NCBI GenBank assembly: GCA_947476525.1
Contig: CANJQY010000005.1
Span: 1-39,613 of the forward strand
Origin: Oligoflexales bacterium
GTDB taxonomy: Bacteria > Bdellovibrionota_B > Oligoflexia > Oligoflexales > RGVZ01
Direction of reading: 5' to 3'
DNA length: 39,613 bases
In this document: in pieces, positions 1-8,582 of the stretch
Numbering within the stretch: position 1 is the first letter of the stretch
Layout of the letters: every line of letters starts with the position of its first letter
The notes under the pieces: model-generated
Database searches by the model: none
What the model saw: only the letters and a program-made list of their open reading frames with translations
Told to the model about the DNA's origin: nothing
Translations under genes and position numbers: made by a program

Positions 1-128
1 ACTAAGGGGGTCAGTTTTTTAGGCTATTTCTTGGATAGGTAATGGCTTCGCATCGGTCATCTTCTCACATAAAGCGGCGTCATCAAAAATATATTCTTAA
101 TTGTATCCTCTGAAAGGGGAGTGGTTCC

Positions 129-1673
129 ATGGGAATCTTTGGCGGTAGTAAAAATAAGAAAAATGAATTCCAAACTTTTGACCCTTTCATTGGATTGGAC
201 GACTCATTTAGCGATAGAAACTTGTTCGGAGAGATTCATGTCGCAGCCAGAGACAAGCGTGGAAGTGATTCCAGACAAGCCGTAATGGGATCTAGCGTGG
301 CTCCATCACAATCTCGCGCGATTCAACTGTTGGCCTACCTCGCTTTTCCATTATGTGTTCTCGGCTTCGTAGCAGGCCAACTGAAGCCGTGGAAAGTTTT
401 TGCTGCCCAGTCGCAAGAATTCGCTTACTTTGAAGTTCGAGCACTTGACGCGTCGGGACATCCGATCGCAGGGGCGGTGGTTAAAAATGAGGGCAAATTG
501 GTTGGTACCACCGATAGCTTCGGCGAGTGGCGGCAGTATATTCCCGTTACGCTAGGGAAAACGGTGTCCTTAAGCATGGCGAAGAAAACGGAAAGAGAAT
601 TGCTGTATTCGACCAAAAACTTTGCGATTCCGGTGGAAAAAGGTGAAAAAATTGAAATACGCGGAACGACGCAACTAGCAAGTGTCGATTTGAATAACTC
701 AGTGGCTAGAAAAGCATTAAGTGATCCGAATCAAAGTGTGATGGGCGGCAATCAGAAAATCACTACGGCAGCAACCGGGGATGTGCCGCCTGTCGCACCA
801 AAGATCGTGACTGAGATGGCGTTCGTCTCTGACCACACTAGCATTTGGTTTGTGGGAAAGGGTCCAAAGTCGAGCCATCTAAATAGTGCTGTGCTACCTG
901 AACTTGTCAAACGCGCAAAGGAGTCTGGTCTTAAAGTCGATCCCGCATCGACCTGGCAGGTCGTGTTGGTGAATTTGATCGACAAGCCTGCCAAAATAAC
1001 TAAAGGCGGTGGCGGCGTGATTTTAGTGTCAAATAGCGACCAGGTTTCCGGTGGTGATTCAACACCAGGTGCTAGTGATAAAATTTCGTTTCTAAGAAAT
1101 TATCAAGTGCAACCTGCGGTTACTGCCAGCAGCATTTTTTTTGGTTTGACTCAGATGGTTCATAAAAACGTAGCCATAACAAAACATGGCGACCGTTGGG
1201 CTGCATTCGGGCCAACGGCGGGTCCAACAGCGTGGACGCTTACACCAGAACGCCCCCTACAAAGGAACGGACAAGTATTTAATTTAAGCACAGAAAAACT
1301 TGCGAGCGATCAGATGGATGGATTTTACCTTGCCCCATCACAACAAGATCCATGTACGGCAAGTGTTACAGCCTGTGAACTCACCACCGCAAGTTACGCC
1401 CAAGTAGCGCCAGTACACGGTTGGGTTCGGTTACGGTTGGCACTATCAAGGCCAATGAAATCGAATGAAAAAATATTTGTGTCAGGCTATGATGCGACCA
1501 AGGTTGGTGATAAGCTCTATGAGTATTGGGGTCAAGATCAGGTGAAGGTGAACGTCACAGTCATTGAATCGGCACCGATTACCGGAGCAATGAAAATATT
1601 GTCGAGATCTCAAATTATTTCAAATGCCAAGACGCCTCCAAACTTTGGGGCGCTATCCATCTCACAAAAATGA
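129..1673 (+). CDS. Membrane-anchored protein of unknown function with a carboxypeptidase-regulatory-like domain
   Basis: This 514-residue protein was not recognised as a named family. A polar N-terminal region of about 65 residues is followed by one hydrophobic segment (about residues 65-87), so it is probably a single-pass inner-membrane protein with a large periplasmic part. Directly after the membrane segment (about 97-165) comes a stretch that reads like a carboxypeptidase-regulatory or Cna-B-like beta-sandwich (pattern 'ALDASGHPIAGAVV...GTTDSFGEW'). The remaining 350 residues are rich in Thr, Ser and Gly, with no catalytic motif seen. The ATG at 129 is preceded by a purine-rich Shine-Dalgarno stretch (AAAGGGGAG, about 113-121). 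It lies just upstream of serA on the same strand with a 46-bp gap, but no functional link is evident. It could be a lineage-specific envelope protein. Coding status is secure from length and ribosome-binding site; function is unknown. Confidence 0.75.
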   Translation: MGIFGGSKNKKNEFQTFDPFIGLDDSFSDRNLFGEIHVAARDKRGSDSRQAVMGSSVAPSQSRAIQLLAYLAFPLCVLGFVAGQLKPWKVFAAQSQEFAYFEVRALDASGHPIAGAVVKNEGKLVGTTDSFGEWRQYIPVTLGKTVSLSMAKKTERELLYSTKNFAIPVEKGEKIEIRGTTQLASVDLNNSVARKALSDPNQSVMGGNQKITTAATGDVPPVAPKIVTEMAFVSDHTSIWFVGKGPKSSHLNSAVLPELVKRAKESGLKVDPASTWQVVLVNLIDKPAKITKGGGGVILVSNSDQVSGGDSTPGASDKISFLRNYQVQPAVTASSIFFGLTQMVHKNVAITKHGDRWAAFGPTAGPTAWTLTPERPLQRNGQVFNLSTEKLASDQMDGFYLAPSQQDPCTASVTACELTTASYAQVAPVHGWVRLRLALSRPMKSNEKIFVSGYDATKVGDKLYEYWGQDQVKVNVTVIESAPITGAMKILSRSQIISNAKTPPNFGALSISQK

Positions 1674-1719
1674 ATGGATGGATCATGTTTGAGATTATAG
1701 TAAAACGGAGTGGCAACAA

Positions 1720-3318
1720 GTGTCTGATAGAATCAAGGTTTTAATCACGGGTGCCCTTCATCGTTCAGCCATCGATCTTTTTAGTCACAATAAAAAATTG
1801 AACGTAGCCTACCACCCCGACTGTGATCGTAAGTCACTGCTTACGCTCATTGCCGGCTGCCAAGTATTGGTTACGCGTAGTGAAACAGATGTGGACAAGG
1901 CGGTCATTGACGCTTGCGCCGATTTGAAAGTGATTGCTCGTGCTGCCGTCGGGGTCGGGAATATAGATATTGATTATGCGACTGAAAAGGGTATTTTGGT
2001 CATCAATTGCCCCGGAAAAAATACGAATAGTGCTGCGGAACTTACTCTTGGGCTTCTGCTTGGAATGTTCAGAAATATTCCTCAAGCCCACGCAACCGTC
2101 AAGTCTGGCGGTTGGGATCGTCACCGATTTACGGGCCGAGAACTAAAGGGAAAACGCATCGGCATCGTTGGCCTTGGGAACGTCGGGCACCGCGTTGCGA
2201 AATTCGCTCGAGGCTTTGACATGGACGTGGCCGCTTATGATCCGTATGTAGCTCCAAATATTTTTGAAGCCAATGGCGCGCGGCGTGTCAATTCCCTAAA
2301 AGAGCTGGCATCCCAAGTCGACATTCTCACGTTTCATGTTCCAATTAACAAAGAGACGAAGGGAATGGCGACAAAAGACATTTTTTTGGCCATGCCCGAA
2401 GGCAGTTGGGTGATCAATGCGGCACGTGGCGGGATATTCAAAGAGACAGATATCATTGAGGTGCTTAAGTCTGGGCATATATCTGGTCTAGGAGTTGACA
2501 CCTTTGAGGTTGAGCCGAAGTTGAATCCTGAACTTTTAGCGCTTTCCAATATATGGTGCACGCCGCACATTGGGGCGTCGACAGAAGAGGCCCAACTGGC
2601 TATTGGCGAGACCATTTATGATCAGGTGGTAAAGGCATTGGACGGCGGCGTCGTCGACTATCCTGTAAATCTCCCACAGGTTGGAGTGTTGAATGACCAG
2701 CGAGTTAAAAGCTATGCCGTCTTGGCTGAAAAATTAGGCAGTTTGGCGGGGCAAATTGCAGGCTTCAATCCTAGTCACATTGAAATTTCGTATCGGGGTG
2801 ATATCGCCGGATCCGATCATTCGCTGATTCGCCTTAGTTTTTTGAAGGGCTACGTCTCGCGAGTGGTCAATAGTTACGTGTCATTTGTCAACGCGGAGAC
2901 TCACGCAAAAAAACTCGGCCTCAACGTAACCGACAATTCAGATCCGCAGTTTGATAGCTATCGTTCAGCGTTGAAAATTAGTTTAACCGGACCCGAGGCC
3001 CAATCTCTTAAAGTTGGTGGCCTTGTGTTTGACGATCAAATTATTCGATTGTCTTTAATTAACGATTATCATTTCGAGGCCGAGCCGTCAGGTCACATGC
3101 TGCTGGTCGAAAACGAAGACAAGCCAGGAGTTATCGGTGATTTGGGGCACTTTCTGGGCGTCAAAGGCGTCAACATCGGAACGTTTGAGTTGAGTCGAAA
3201 TCGCCGCGGGGGCAAAGCCATGGCCGTCATCAGGACGGATCAAGAGGTTTCTGCAGTTGATCAGCAGGAGTTGCACAAAATTAGGAACATATTAAAAGTG
3301 AACCGCGTGTTTTTATAA
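1720..3318 (+). CDS. serA: D-3-phosphoglycerate dehydrogenase, long ACT-domain type
   Basis: It oxidises 3-phosphoglycerate to 3-phosphohydroxypyruvate with NAD+, the first step of serine synthesis in the cytoplasm. At 532 residues it has the long layout: a split substrate-binding domain, an NAD-binding Rossmann domain with the GxGxxG motif 'GIVGLGNVGHRVA', an intervening (ASB) domain, and a C-terminal ACT domain ('ENEDKPGVIGDLG'). The expected catalytic residues are present: Arg236 in 'INAARGG', Glu265 in 'DTFEVEP' and His283 in 'TPHIGAS'. Translation starts at GTG 1720, with GGAG at 1707-1710 nine bases upstream. In this family the ACT domain normally mediates serine feedback control. The gene appears to stand alone between two unrelated genes. 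Identification is firm. Confidence 0.95.
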   Translation: MSDRIKVLITGALHRSAIDLFSHNKKLNVAYHPDCDRKSLLTLIAGCQVLVTRSETDVDKAVIDACADLKVIARAAVGVGNIDIDYATEKGILVINCPGKNTNSAAELTLGLLLGMFRNIPQAHATVKSGGWDRHRFTGRELKGKRIGIVGLGNVGHRVAKFARGFDMDVAAYDPYVAPNIFEANGARRVNSLKELASQVDILTFHVPINKETKGMATKDIFLAMPEGSWVINAARGGIFKETDIIEVLKSGHISGLGVDTFEVEPKLNPELLALSNIWCTPHIGASTEEAQLAIGETIYDQVVKALDGGVVDYPVNLPQVGVLNDQRVKSYAVLAEKLGSLAGQIAGFNPSHIEISYRGDIAGSDHSLIRLSFLKGYVSRVVNSYVSFVNAETHAKKLGLNVTDNSDPQFDSYRSALKISLTGPEAQSLKVGGLVFDDQIIRLSLINDYHFEAEPSGHMLLVENEDKPGVIGDLGHFLGVKGVNIGTFELSRNRRGGKAMAVIRTDQEVSAVDQQELHKIRNILKVNRVFL

Positions 3319-3386
3319 TTCTCGTACGGCATTTTGGACTATTAGACTTTTGGACTTTTATTTTAGGCTTGGAATGATTAACTAAA

Positions 3387-3848
3387 ATGATTATTTGGAT
3401 AGACAATGACGGCTGCCCTCGTGTCGTTAGAGAATTAGTTTTTAAGGCCGCAAGCCGTATTCAATGCCGACTTTTAGTCGTGGGTAATAGTTGGATGCGA
3501 ATCCAAGAATCGCCACTTTTCGAAATGATTGTAGTGCCTGGCGGGTTCGATGCAGTGGACGATTACATTGCGTCCCATGTCGAACCGATGAATTTGGTGA
3601 TCACCGCCGATGTCCCCTTGGCGGCCCGGATTGTCGAAAGAAAGTCCATCGCACTTAGTCCTCACGGGGACATTTTTGACGCGAATAATATTGCGGAGAA
3701 GCTTTCCATGCGAAATTTGATGCAAGAACTCAGAAGTGCTGGTGAAGTGCGGGGAGGGCATGGTACATTTGATGGTAGTCACAAACAGAAATTTGCGAAT
3801 GCCTTCGACCGGTTAGTCAATCAGCTCGCACGGGCAACAAGTAAATGA
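3387..3848 (+). CDS. UPF0178 (YaiI/YqxD, DUF188) family protein
   Basis: A 153-residue protein that matches the UPF0178 family in length and signature: N-terminal 'IDNDGCPRVVRELVFKAA' (Asp and Cys near the start), the central 'NLVITADVPLAARIVER', and the late 'GGHGTFDGSHKQKFANAFDRLV' where the family has its GGP-x-F...D-R-x-x-F region. The family has a PIN/NYN-like nuclease fold, and the conserved acidic residues are kept, but no substrate is established. It is cytoplasmic with no signal peptide. It lies between serA and the acyl-CoA ligase with short gaps (68 and 35 bp), so co-transcription is possible. The ATG at 3387 has only a weak ribosome-binding site. Family assignment is confident; molecular role is unknown. 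Confidence 0.85.
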   Translation: MIIWIDNDGCPRVVRELVFKAASRIQCRLLVVGNSWMRIQESPLFEMIVVPGGFDAVDDYIASHVEPMNLVITADVPLAARIVERKSIALSPHGDIFDANNIAEKLSMRNLMQELRSAGEVRGGHGTFDGSHKQKFANAFDRLVNQLARATSK

Positions 3849-3883
3849 AACAAGTCTAAAGCAGTTTTGCGCAGGAGAATGAT

Positions 3884-5545
3884 ATGCCGCATATTTGGTA
3901 TAAGAGCTATGAGTCGACCGTTGCCAAAACAATTGACGCGTCGCGCTATTCGTCGATTAATCAGATATTTGACGAAGCCTTTACCGCTTTTTCATCCTCA
4001 CCGTCGTTTCACTGTATGGGCACGACCATGACATATGGGGAATTGAACGACCGTGCTTTGCGGTTCTGTGCTTTTCTTCAAAATGATTTGAAGTTGGTCA
4101 AAGGCGACCGGATTGCGATCATGATGCCAAATATTTTGCAGTATCCGGTGGCAATGGTTGCCGCATTGAAGGCAGGCCTCGTGATCGTTAGCTGTAATCC
4201 GCTCTATACCGCCAGAGAGTTGGAGCATCAACTTAAGGATTCTGGGGCGAAGGCCATTGTGTTGTTTGAAAACTCGGCAGCTGTGTTGGAAAAAGTTTTA
4301 GCTCAAACTCAAATCAAACATGTGATCACGACTCAGATTGGCGACATGCTAACGTTTCCAAAAAATCACATCGTTAATTTTGTTATCAAAAAAGTTAAAA
4401 AAATGGTTCCAGCCTGGAAGATCCCTGGGGCCATCACAATGTCGGAGGCGATTTGTCGAGGTAATGCCACGCAAGTCGCTGCGCAAACACTGGGGCACGA
4501 AGATCTTGCGTTTTTGCAGTATACCGGTGGGACTACGGGGGTTTCTAAAGGCGCCATGTTGACCCACGGAAACATTGTTTCAAACATGATGCAAGCACGT
4601 GAATGGATTAAAAATATGGTCAGTCCAAAAGGCGACATTATTATTACTCCTTTGCCGCTGTATCACATTTTTTCACTGACTGCGAATTTCCTAACGTTCA
4701 CGTCCCTTGGGGCTCTCAATGTTTTAATCACAAATCCGCGCGACGTAAAAGGGTTTGTAAGCGAGCTCAAAAAATGGAAGTTTACGGCGATCACAGGCGT
4801 CAATAGTCTCTTTAATATGTTACTCAACGACCCAGAATTCAAGAACGTTGATTTTAGCTCACTGCGCCTATCCCTTGGCGGAGGAATGGCGGTGCAAAAG
4901 GCCGTTGCCGAGCGTTGGCAAGAGACGACAAAAGTGGCCTTAATTGAGGCGTACGGATTGACGGAGACCTCGCCGGCGGCCTGTTTAAATCCCATGACAA
5001 ACACCGTTTACTCAGGATTTATAGGCCTGCCCATCTCTTCAACCGAGGTTTCGATTAGGGCTGACGATAATAGCGTTTGCAAAAGCGGCGATATTGGTGA
5101 GATCTGCATTCGGGGACCTCAGGTGATGCTTGGCTATTGGAACCAAGCCCAAGAAACGGCCAACGTCACGACGGAGGATGGTTTCTTTAAATCCGGAGAT
5201 TTAGGTTTCATGAACAGTGAAGGCTACATCAAAATCGTGGATCGAAAAAAGGACATTATTCTAGTTTCCGGATTTAACGTTTATCCGAATGAAGTTGAGG
5301 ATGTGATGATGGGGTGCCCCAAAATGTCGGAATGTGCAGCGGTTGGAGTTGCGGACCCTCATTCTGGTGAGTTAGTGAAGTTGTTTGTGGTTAAAAAAGA
5401 CAAGAGTTTAACGGAAGCTGAGTTGCGAGAATTTGCGAAAGAGAATTTAACCGGCTACAAAACTCCAAAATTTTATGAATTTAGGGATGAGTTGCCGAAA
5501 TCAAACGTAGGAAAAATTCTCCGCAAAGAACTTCGGTCCAAATAG
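3884..5545 (+). CDS. fadD: Long-chain fatty acid-CoA ligase (AMP-forming)
   Basis: An ANL-superfamily adenylate-forming enzyme of 553 residues that activates fatty acids to acyl-CoA through an acyl-AMP intermediate. Visible motifs are the P-loop 'YTGGTTGVSKGAMLTH', the 'YGLTETSP' motif, the 'SGDLGF' Asp that binds ribose, the hinge 'DRKKDIILVSGFNVYPNEVE', and the C-terminal lysine in 'SNVGKILRKELR'. The hinge and the N-terminal 'FDEAFTAFSSSPSFHCMGTTMTYGEL' resemble FadD rather than acetyl-CoA synthetase. The ATG at 3884 follows AGGAG (about 3872-3876). It is probably the last gene of a plus-strand group that converges on the minus-strand hydrolase fusion downstream. Exact chain-length preference cannot be read from sequence. 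Confidence 0.9.
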   Translation: MPHIWYKSYESTVAKTIDASRYSSINQIFDEAFTAFSSSPSFHCMGTTMTYGELNDRALRFCAFLQNDLKLVKGDRIAIMMPNILQYPVAMVAALKAGLVIVSCNPLYTARELEHQLKDSGAKAIVLFENSAAVLEKVLAQTQIKHVITTQIGDMLTFPKNHIVNFVIKKVKKMVPAWKIPGAITMSEAICRGNATQVAAQTLGHEDLAFLQYTGGTTGVSKGAMLTHGNIVSNMMQAREWIKNMVSPKGDIIITPLPLYHIFSLTANFLTFTSLGALNVLITNPRDVKGFVSELKKWKFTAITGVNSLFNMLLNDPEFKNVDFSSLRLSLGGGMAVQKAVAERWQETTKVALIEAYGLTETSPAACLNPMTNTVYSGFIGLPISSTEVSIRADDNSVCKSGDIGEICIRGPQVMLGYWNQAQETANVTTEDGFFKSGDLGFMNSEGYIKIVDRKKDIILVSGFNVYPNEVEDVMMGCPKMSECAAVGVADPHSGELVKLFVVKKDKSLTEAELREFAKENLTGYKTPKFYEFRDELPKSNVGKILRKELRSK

Positions 5546-5584
5546 CCCTGTGCTTTGTCGCAGGTTCAAAAAAGTAAGCTATTG

Positions 5585-5625
5585 GCGCTATGGGGTGCCT
5601 AGGAGCCTGTTAGGCTCGATAGCGG
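5585..5625. terminator. Possible hairpin between convergent genes
   Basis: A nested inverted repeat lies between fadD and the convergent minus-strand gene. CGCTAT (5586-5591) pairs with ATAGCG (5619-5624) and encloses GAGCCT-GTT-AGGCTC (5603-5617). There is no clear T-run, and the inner hairpin lies in the last codons of the minus-strand gene, so a terminator role is only suggested by position. Confidence 0.3.
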
Positions 5626-7182
5626 GGTCATGTCTTCCGAGTCAAGAAGGCGACTGGCCTCGGGATCATCTCTCAAAATTTTGATGACCTCTTTAATTGG
5701 TTCACGGCGGATGATGAATTCGAAATGGCTCAAACCATTCATGGAATAATTGTGAATATTTTTGTGACCACTTTTCGGTACGAAAATACCATTTACGCCA
5801 CGCGAAACGGTGTCATTGACGCTGTAAATCTGATGGATTTGCAGGCTGTCGGGAACGTCACTATCTTTTAGAACCTTCAGAAAACGGCTTCCCGGTCGCA
5901 TCTGCCAAACGTCTCGCCAGAAGAAACCTAAGGGCGTGGCGAGAGCAAGATAGGTGAAATAACTTCCACTGCACGGGGGAGCCATGGCAATCAATTTATT
6001 GCAGTATTTATGACCGCCCAGCTTCAATAACCACCACAAGGCAACCAACGTGCCCTTTGAGTGGGCCACAATATGTACTTTTTTGAAACCGTGGCGATCC
6101 ATTTGCCGTTTAAGTTTGTAGTCAATAAAGTTTGATGTTTCCATGACCCCGTGGGTGAAAAAGGTACCAAAGAGCCCGCCGAGGTTAAAACTCAACACAT
6201 CAAATCCTGCGGTAATAAGTTGCCGCTCGATGACATTGAGAGCTCTTTGCGACGAAAAGAAACCGTAGAGCAGAAGAACAGGTGTTTTTGTGGGGTCAAT
6301 TTTTTGATTGCGGCGAACAATTTGATTGTTCTTGCTAGCTTCCTCCATAATCTCACGGTAGGCGTCATTGAGAGTGGTCCAAAGGCTTCGGCCGCGTTTT
6401 CGGCTTTGCCATTCAAAAATAAATAGGGGAACTAAAATGACAGCTGAAGTCAATCCAACTGCGTTCACAGTTCGGCCATAGAGCGTGATGCTTGGATTGG
6501 AGAGGTAGACCGTCACAATGCACTCGGGCAGAATTCCCAACAAAGTGTAGCCAAATACCCGTCTTGGACTCAGAGTGAAAACTCCCGCGAGAAAACTAAT
6601 GACGTCAAAGGGGAAAATCGGAATTAACCTAGCCGCAAAAATCAATTTATAATCTTGTGTTCGCATGAGTCGTAGGGTTGAAGGAAGATTTCTTCCCATC
6701 CAAGGCACGACAATGCGGCGTCCTACTAAATAACTTAAGCCATAGACCGGAATTGTCGAGAAAGCGCTGCCTAAGGCTGCCAATAGAATAGCGTGACCGG
6801 TGCTAAAATATTTAGCGGCAAGGATTGATGTAAAGACATTTGGAGTCAATAAAATAGGGCGCAAAAAAGACAAGAGCAAGAAATGTGCGGGCGCCAGTTT
6901 GCTGCCTCCGACGCACGTTTCCACACCGTCAGGGCACCAGTTGTGCCAAAAAGTCCAGACGAAGCAGGCCATGCCAACCAGCAAGCCGAGCTCAAATAGA
7001 AATGCTGCTCGAAAGTAATTGAATTTGAAAATTGGCGACGATGGACGTGAAAAAACAGCAGAACTATTTTGCAGAGTCTTTAATTCACAAAACGTTGCCT
7101 CGTCTTTTTTTGGCAAAGCCTCGTCGTCGGCTGGATTTTTATCTCCAGTATTGCCATTCAATTTGTTCGTTTCAAGGTCCAA
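5599..7182 (-). CDS. Fusion of a DedA/TVP38-type (VTT) membrane domain with an alpha/beta hydrolase
   Basis: A 527-residue two-part protein. After a polar N-terminus of about 50 residues, several hydrophobic segments (about 53-270) include the VTT/DedA-like core 'RLIPIFPFDVISFLAGVF' and 'LGSAFSTIPVYGLSYLVGRR'. Such proteins are inner-membrane lipid scramblases or transport-like proteins. From about residue 300 a lipase-like alpha/beta hydrolase follows: 'PVLLLYGFFSSQ' (oxyanion region), nucleophile elbow 'VAHSKGTLVALW' with Ser, a likely acidic residue in 'YSVNDTVSRG', and a late His in 'GLSHFEF'. The start is TTG at 7182 behind GAGGA with short spacing. No in-frame ATG occurs before the first membrane segment, so the exact start is uncertain. 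The gene is divergent from the NlpC-like gene. The two domains point to phospholipid handling at the inner membrane; the substrate is unknown. Confidence 0.8.
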   Translation of the reverse strand: MDLETNKLNGNTGDKNPADDEALPKKDEATFCELKTLQNSSAVFSRPSSPIFKFNYFRAAFLFELGLLVGMACFVWTFWHNWCPDGVETCVGGSKLAPAHFLLLSFLRPILLTPNVFTSILAAKYFSTGHAILLAALGSAFSTIPVYGLSYLVGRRIVVPWMGRNLPSTLRLMRTQDYKLIFAARLIPIFPFDVISFLAGVFTLSPRRVFGYTLLGILPECIVTVYLSNPSITLYGRTVNAVGLTSAVILVPLFIFEWQSRKRGRSLWTTLNDAYREIMEEASKNNQIVRRNQKIDPTKTPVLLLYGFFSSQRALNVIERQLITAGFDVLSFNLGGLFGTFFTHGVMETSNFIDYKLKRQMDRHGFKKVHIVAHSKGTLVALWWLLKLGGHKYCNKLIAMAPPCSGSYFTYLALATPLGFFWRDVWQMRPGSRFLKVLKDSDVPDSLQIHQIYSVNDTVSRGVNGIFVPKSGHKNIHNYSMNGLSHFEFIIRREPIKEVIKILRDDPEASRLLDSEDMTPLSSLTGS

Positions 7183-7317
7183 ATCGTCCTCGCGTTATCA
7201 TGTCGAACTTAGTACCGAAAAAGTCTCTTTAGGGTTCTCGGTGCAACCTCGTTCAATGCAATTTATTCTTTTATTATATCGGAGTGTTGAGCTATAATGT
7301 GAGGAGGAGAATGAAAA

Positions 7318-8016
7318 ATGCACCGATTCGCGTTCAATATATCGAAATTATTACCTTTAATCGGCGTACTTTTTGGGGCGAACGCAGCTGAGAGTTCTGA
7401 TTTATCAATTTACCAAGAAAAAATCAGGGTGGCAGGCATCGATATGCTTGAAAACCTCGAAGTGTCTTATGTATTTGGCGGAGCCAACCTTGGCGATGAC
7501 AAGACGTGTACAGGGTGTAACGAATGTCTCGAAAAATTACAACCAGCGCCAAAGTTACGTTTCAAGCAATGCCCTATATGCGCTCAATGCAGTTTGGATT
7601 GCTCTCACTTTTCGCAAATGGTTTTCGAGCGTGCAGGCCTCACGTTTCCATATATTACGACTTCCGAACTTCTTGAAATGGATCCGGCACTCCTTCAAAA
7701 AAAATATCAGTTAATCTCTCTTGGCACCAATGTGGCGCAAATAATTCCCGGCGATATGTTAGTTTATCGGGGTCATGTGGTCATCGTTGAAGCCATTCAC
7801 GGTATGGATTCTGGCGATATCATTCACGCGACAGGCGGCAAAGATATTCGGGCTCCTGGCCAGGGAATTCAGCGTGAGCGTTTTGTGCGCATGTCGTCTT
7901 TTCGCGGCGATCTGCTCAAGGTGGTTAGGCATTCCAAGCTTGCATTCACTATCGGAACTAACGACGAACCAAAGCCATTCAAAATGCGACGAGTTGAAAA
8001 AAAACAGGCTAAGTAG
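7318..8016 (+). CDS. Secreted NlpC/P60-like cysteine hydrolase with a cysteine-rich insertion
   Basis: A 232-residue protein with an N-terminal signal peptide (about residues 1-25, ending near 'FGANAA'). The body resembles the NlpC/P60 (CHAP-like) fold of peptidoglycan peptidases: 'LEVSYVFGGANLG', the catalytic Cys in 'SLDCSHFSQMVFERAG', the His in 'GDMLVYRGHVVIVEA', and the later 'IIHATGG'. A cysteine-dense insertion between the first strand and the catalytic Cys holds CxxCxxC, then CxxCxxC, then the nucleophile, an arrangement able to bind metal or form disulfides. ATG 7318 follows GGAGGA at 7303-7308. An out-of-frame ATG at 7311 is too close to the ribosome-binding site. It is likely periplasmic and acts on cell-wall peptides. 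Family confidence is good; the substrate and the role of the cysteines are unknown. Confidence 0.75.
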   Translation: MHRFAFNISKLLPLIGVLFGANAAESSDLSIYQEKIRVAGIDMLENLEVSYVFGGANLGDDKTCTGCNECLEKLQPAPKLRFKQCPICAQCSLDCSHFSQMVFERAGLTFPYITTSELLEMDPALLQKKYQLISLGTNVAQIIPGDMLVYRGHVVIVEAIHGMDSGDIIHATGGKDIRAPGQGIQRERFVRMSSFRGDLLKVVRHSKLAFTIGTNDEPKPFKMRRVEKKQAK

Positions 8017-8017
8017 T

Positions 8018-8039
8018 TTTTGGCGCGAAAGTGCCAAAG
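8018..8039. terminator. Hairpin with GAAA tetraloop between convergent genes
   Basis: TTTGGCGC (8019-8026) and GTGCCAAA (8031-8038) form an eight-pair stem with one G-T wobble around a GAAA tetraloop (8027-8030). It sits in the 28-bp gap between the NlpC-like gene and the convergent Hpt gene. A T-run follows on neither strand, so it may be a bidirectional terminator or a 3' end stabiliser. Confidence 0.45.
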
Positions 8040-8044
8040 ATTGA

Positions 8045-8416
8045 TTAAACTGGTGGACAAAGGAGCGCCGCTTCAAGTTCGGCCATGACCTGCGAAACAG
8101 CGGCGCGGATTGCGGTATCATCGCCTAAAGGCCAGGAAATGGTGCCCGATTCGCATTCCGCGTGAAGGGCGTTTAACCGCTCGCATAGTTTTGAAGCTCC
8201 AACGAATCCGATTGTGCCACTAATTTTATGCGCCGCTTTAGATAATTCAACTGGATTTTTCTCGACGATGGCAGCCTTGTATTTTACGAAGCTGGAGTTC
8301 AGGGAATCGAGAGACAGGGTTAAGGATTCGACCCAAAAATTTTTTTTGGCCTCCGCAGTTGCCATTTGCGTACATACGGACTCAATGATTTCAAGATTTA
8401 AAAGTGGTGGACTCAT
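8045..8416 (-). CDS. Stand-alone Hpt (histidine phosphotransfer) protein
   Basis: A small helical protein of 123 residues (127 if a TTG at 8428 is used). It carries an Hpt signature, 'AAHKISGTIGFVGASKLCERL', in which the His would accept a phosphoryl group from a receiver domain, followed by the Gly-rich turn and helix typical of the family. No kinase, receiver or output domain is attached. ATG 8416 was chosen over TTG 8428; neither has a strong Shine-Dalgarno sequence. It is cytoplasmic. Its gene converges on the NlpC-like gene and has no two-component partner next to it. The nearest visible candidate is the hybrid kinase at 30-33 kb, which ends in a receiver domain and lacks an Hpt domain; that pairing is only an inference. 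Confidence 0.75.
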   Translation of the reverse strand: MSPPLLNLEIIESVCTQMATAEAKKNFWVESLTLSLDSLNSSFVKYKAAIVEKNPVELSKAAHKISGTIGFVGASKLCERLNALHAECESGTISWPLGDDTAIRAAVSQVMAELEAALLCPPV

Positions 8417-8582
8417 GCGCAAGCTCAATTTTAGACTAATGATTTCAGGACTTAAAATTTTGGCATTATCCTAGGATAATACCACTAGATATCAATAAAA
8501 CTGAAAAAATTGTTTGGGGAAAGTGTCTGACGCACTTCGTCGACTAAAAAAATGGCATAAGCATGCCCCAAACGTGAATTGC

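Noticed and set aside
7293-7298. Perfect TATAAT just before the NlpC-like gene
   Set aside because: Transcription would begin near 7305, inside the ribosome-binding site of the gene, and there is no good -35 box at the right distance.
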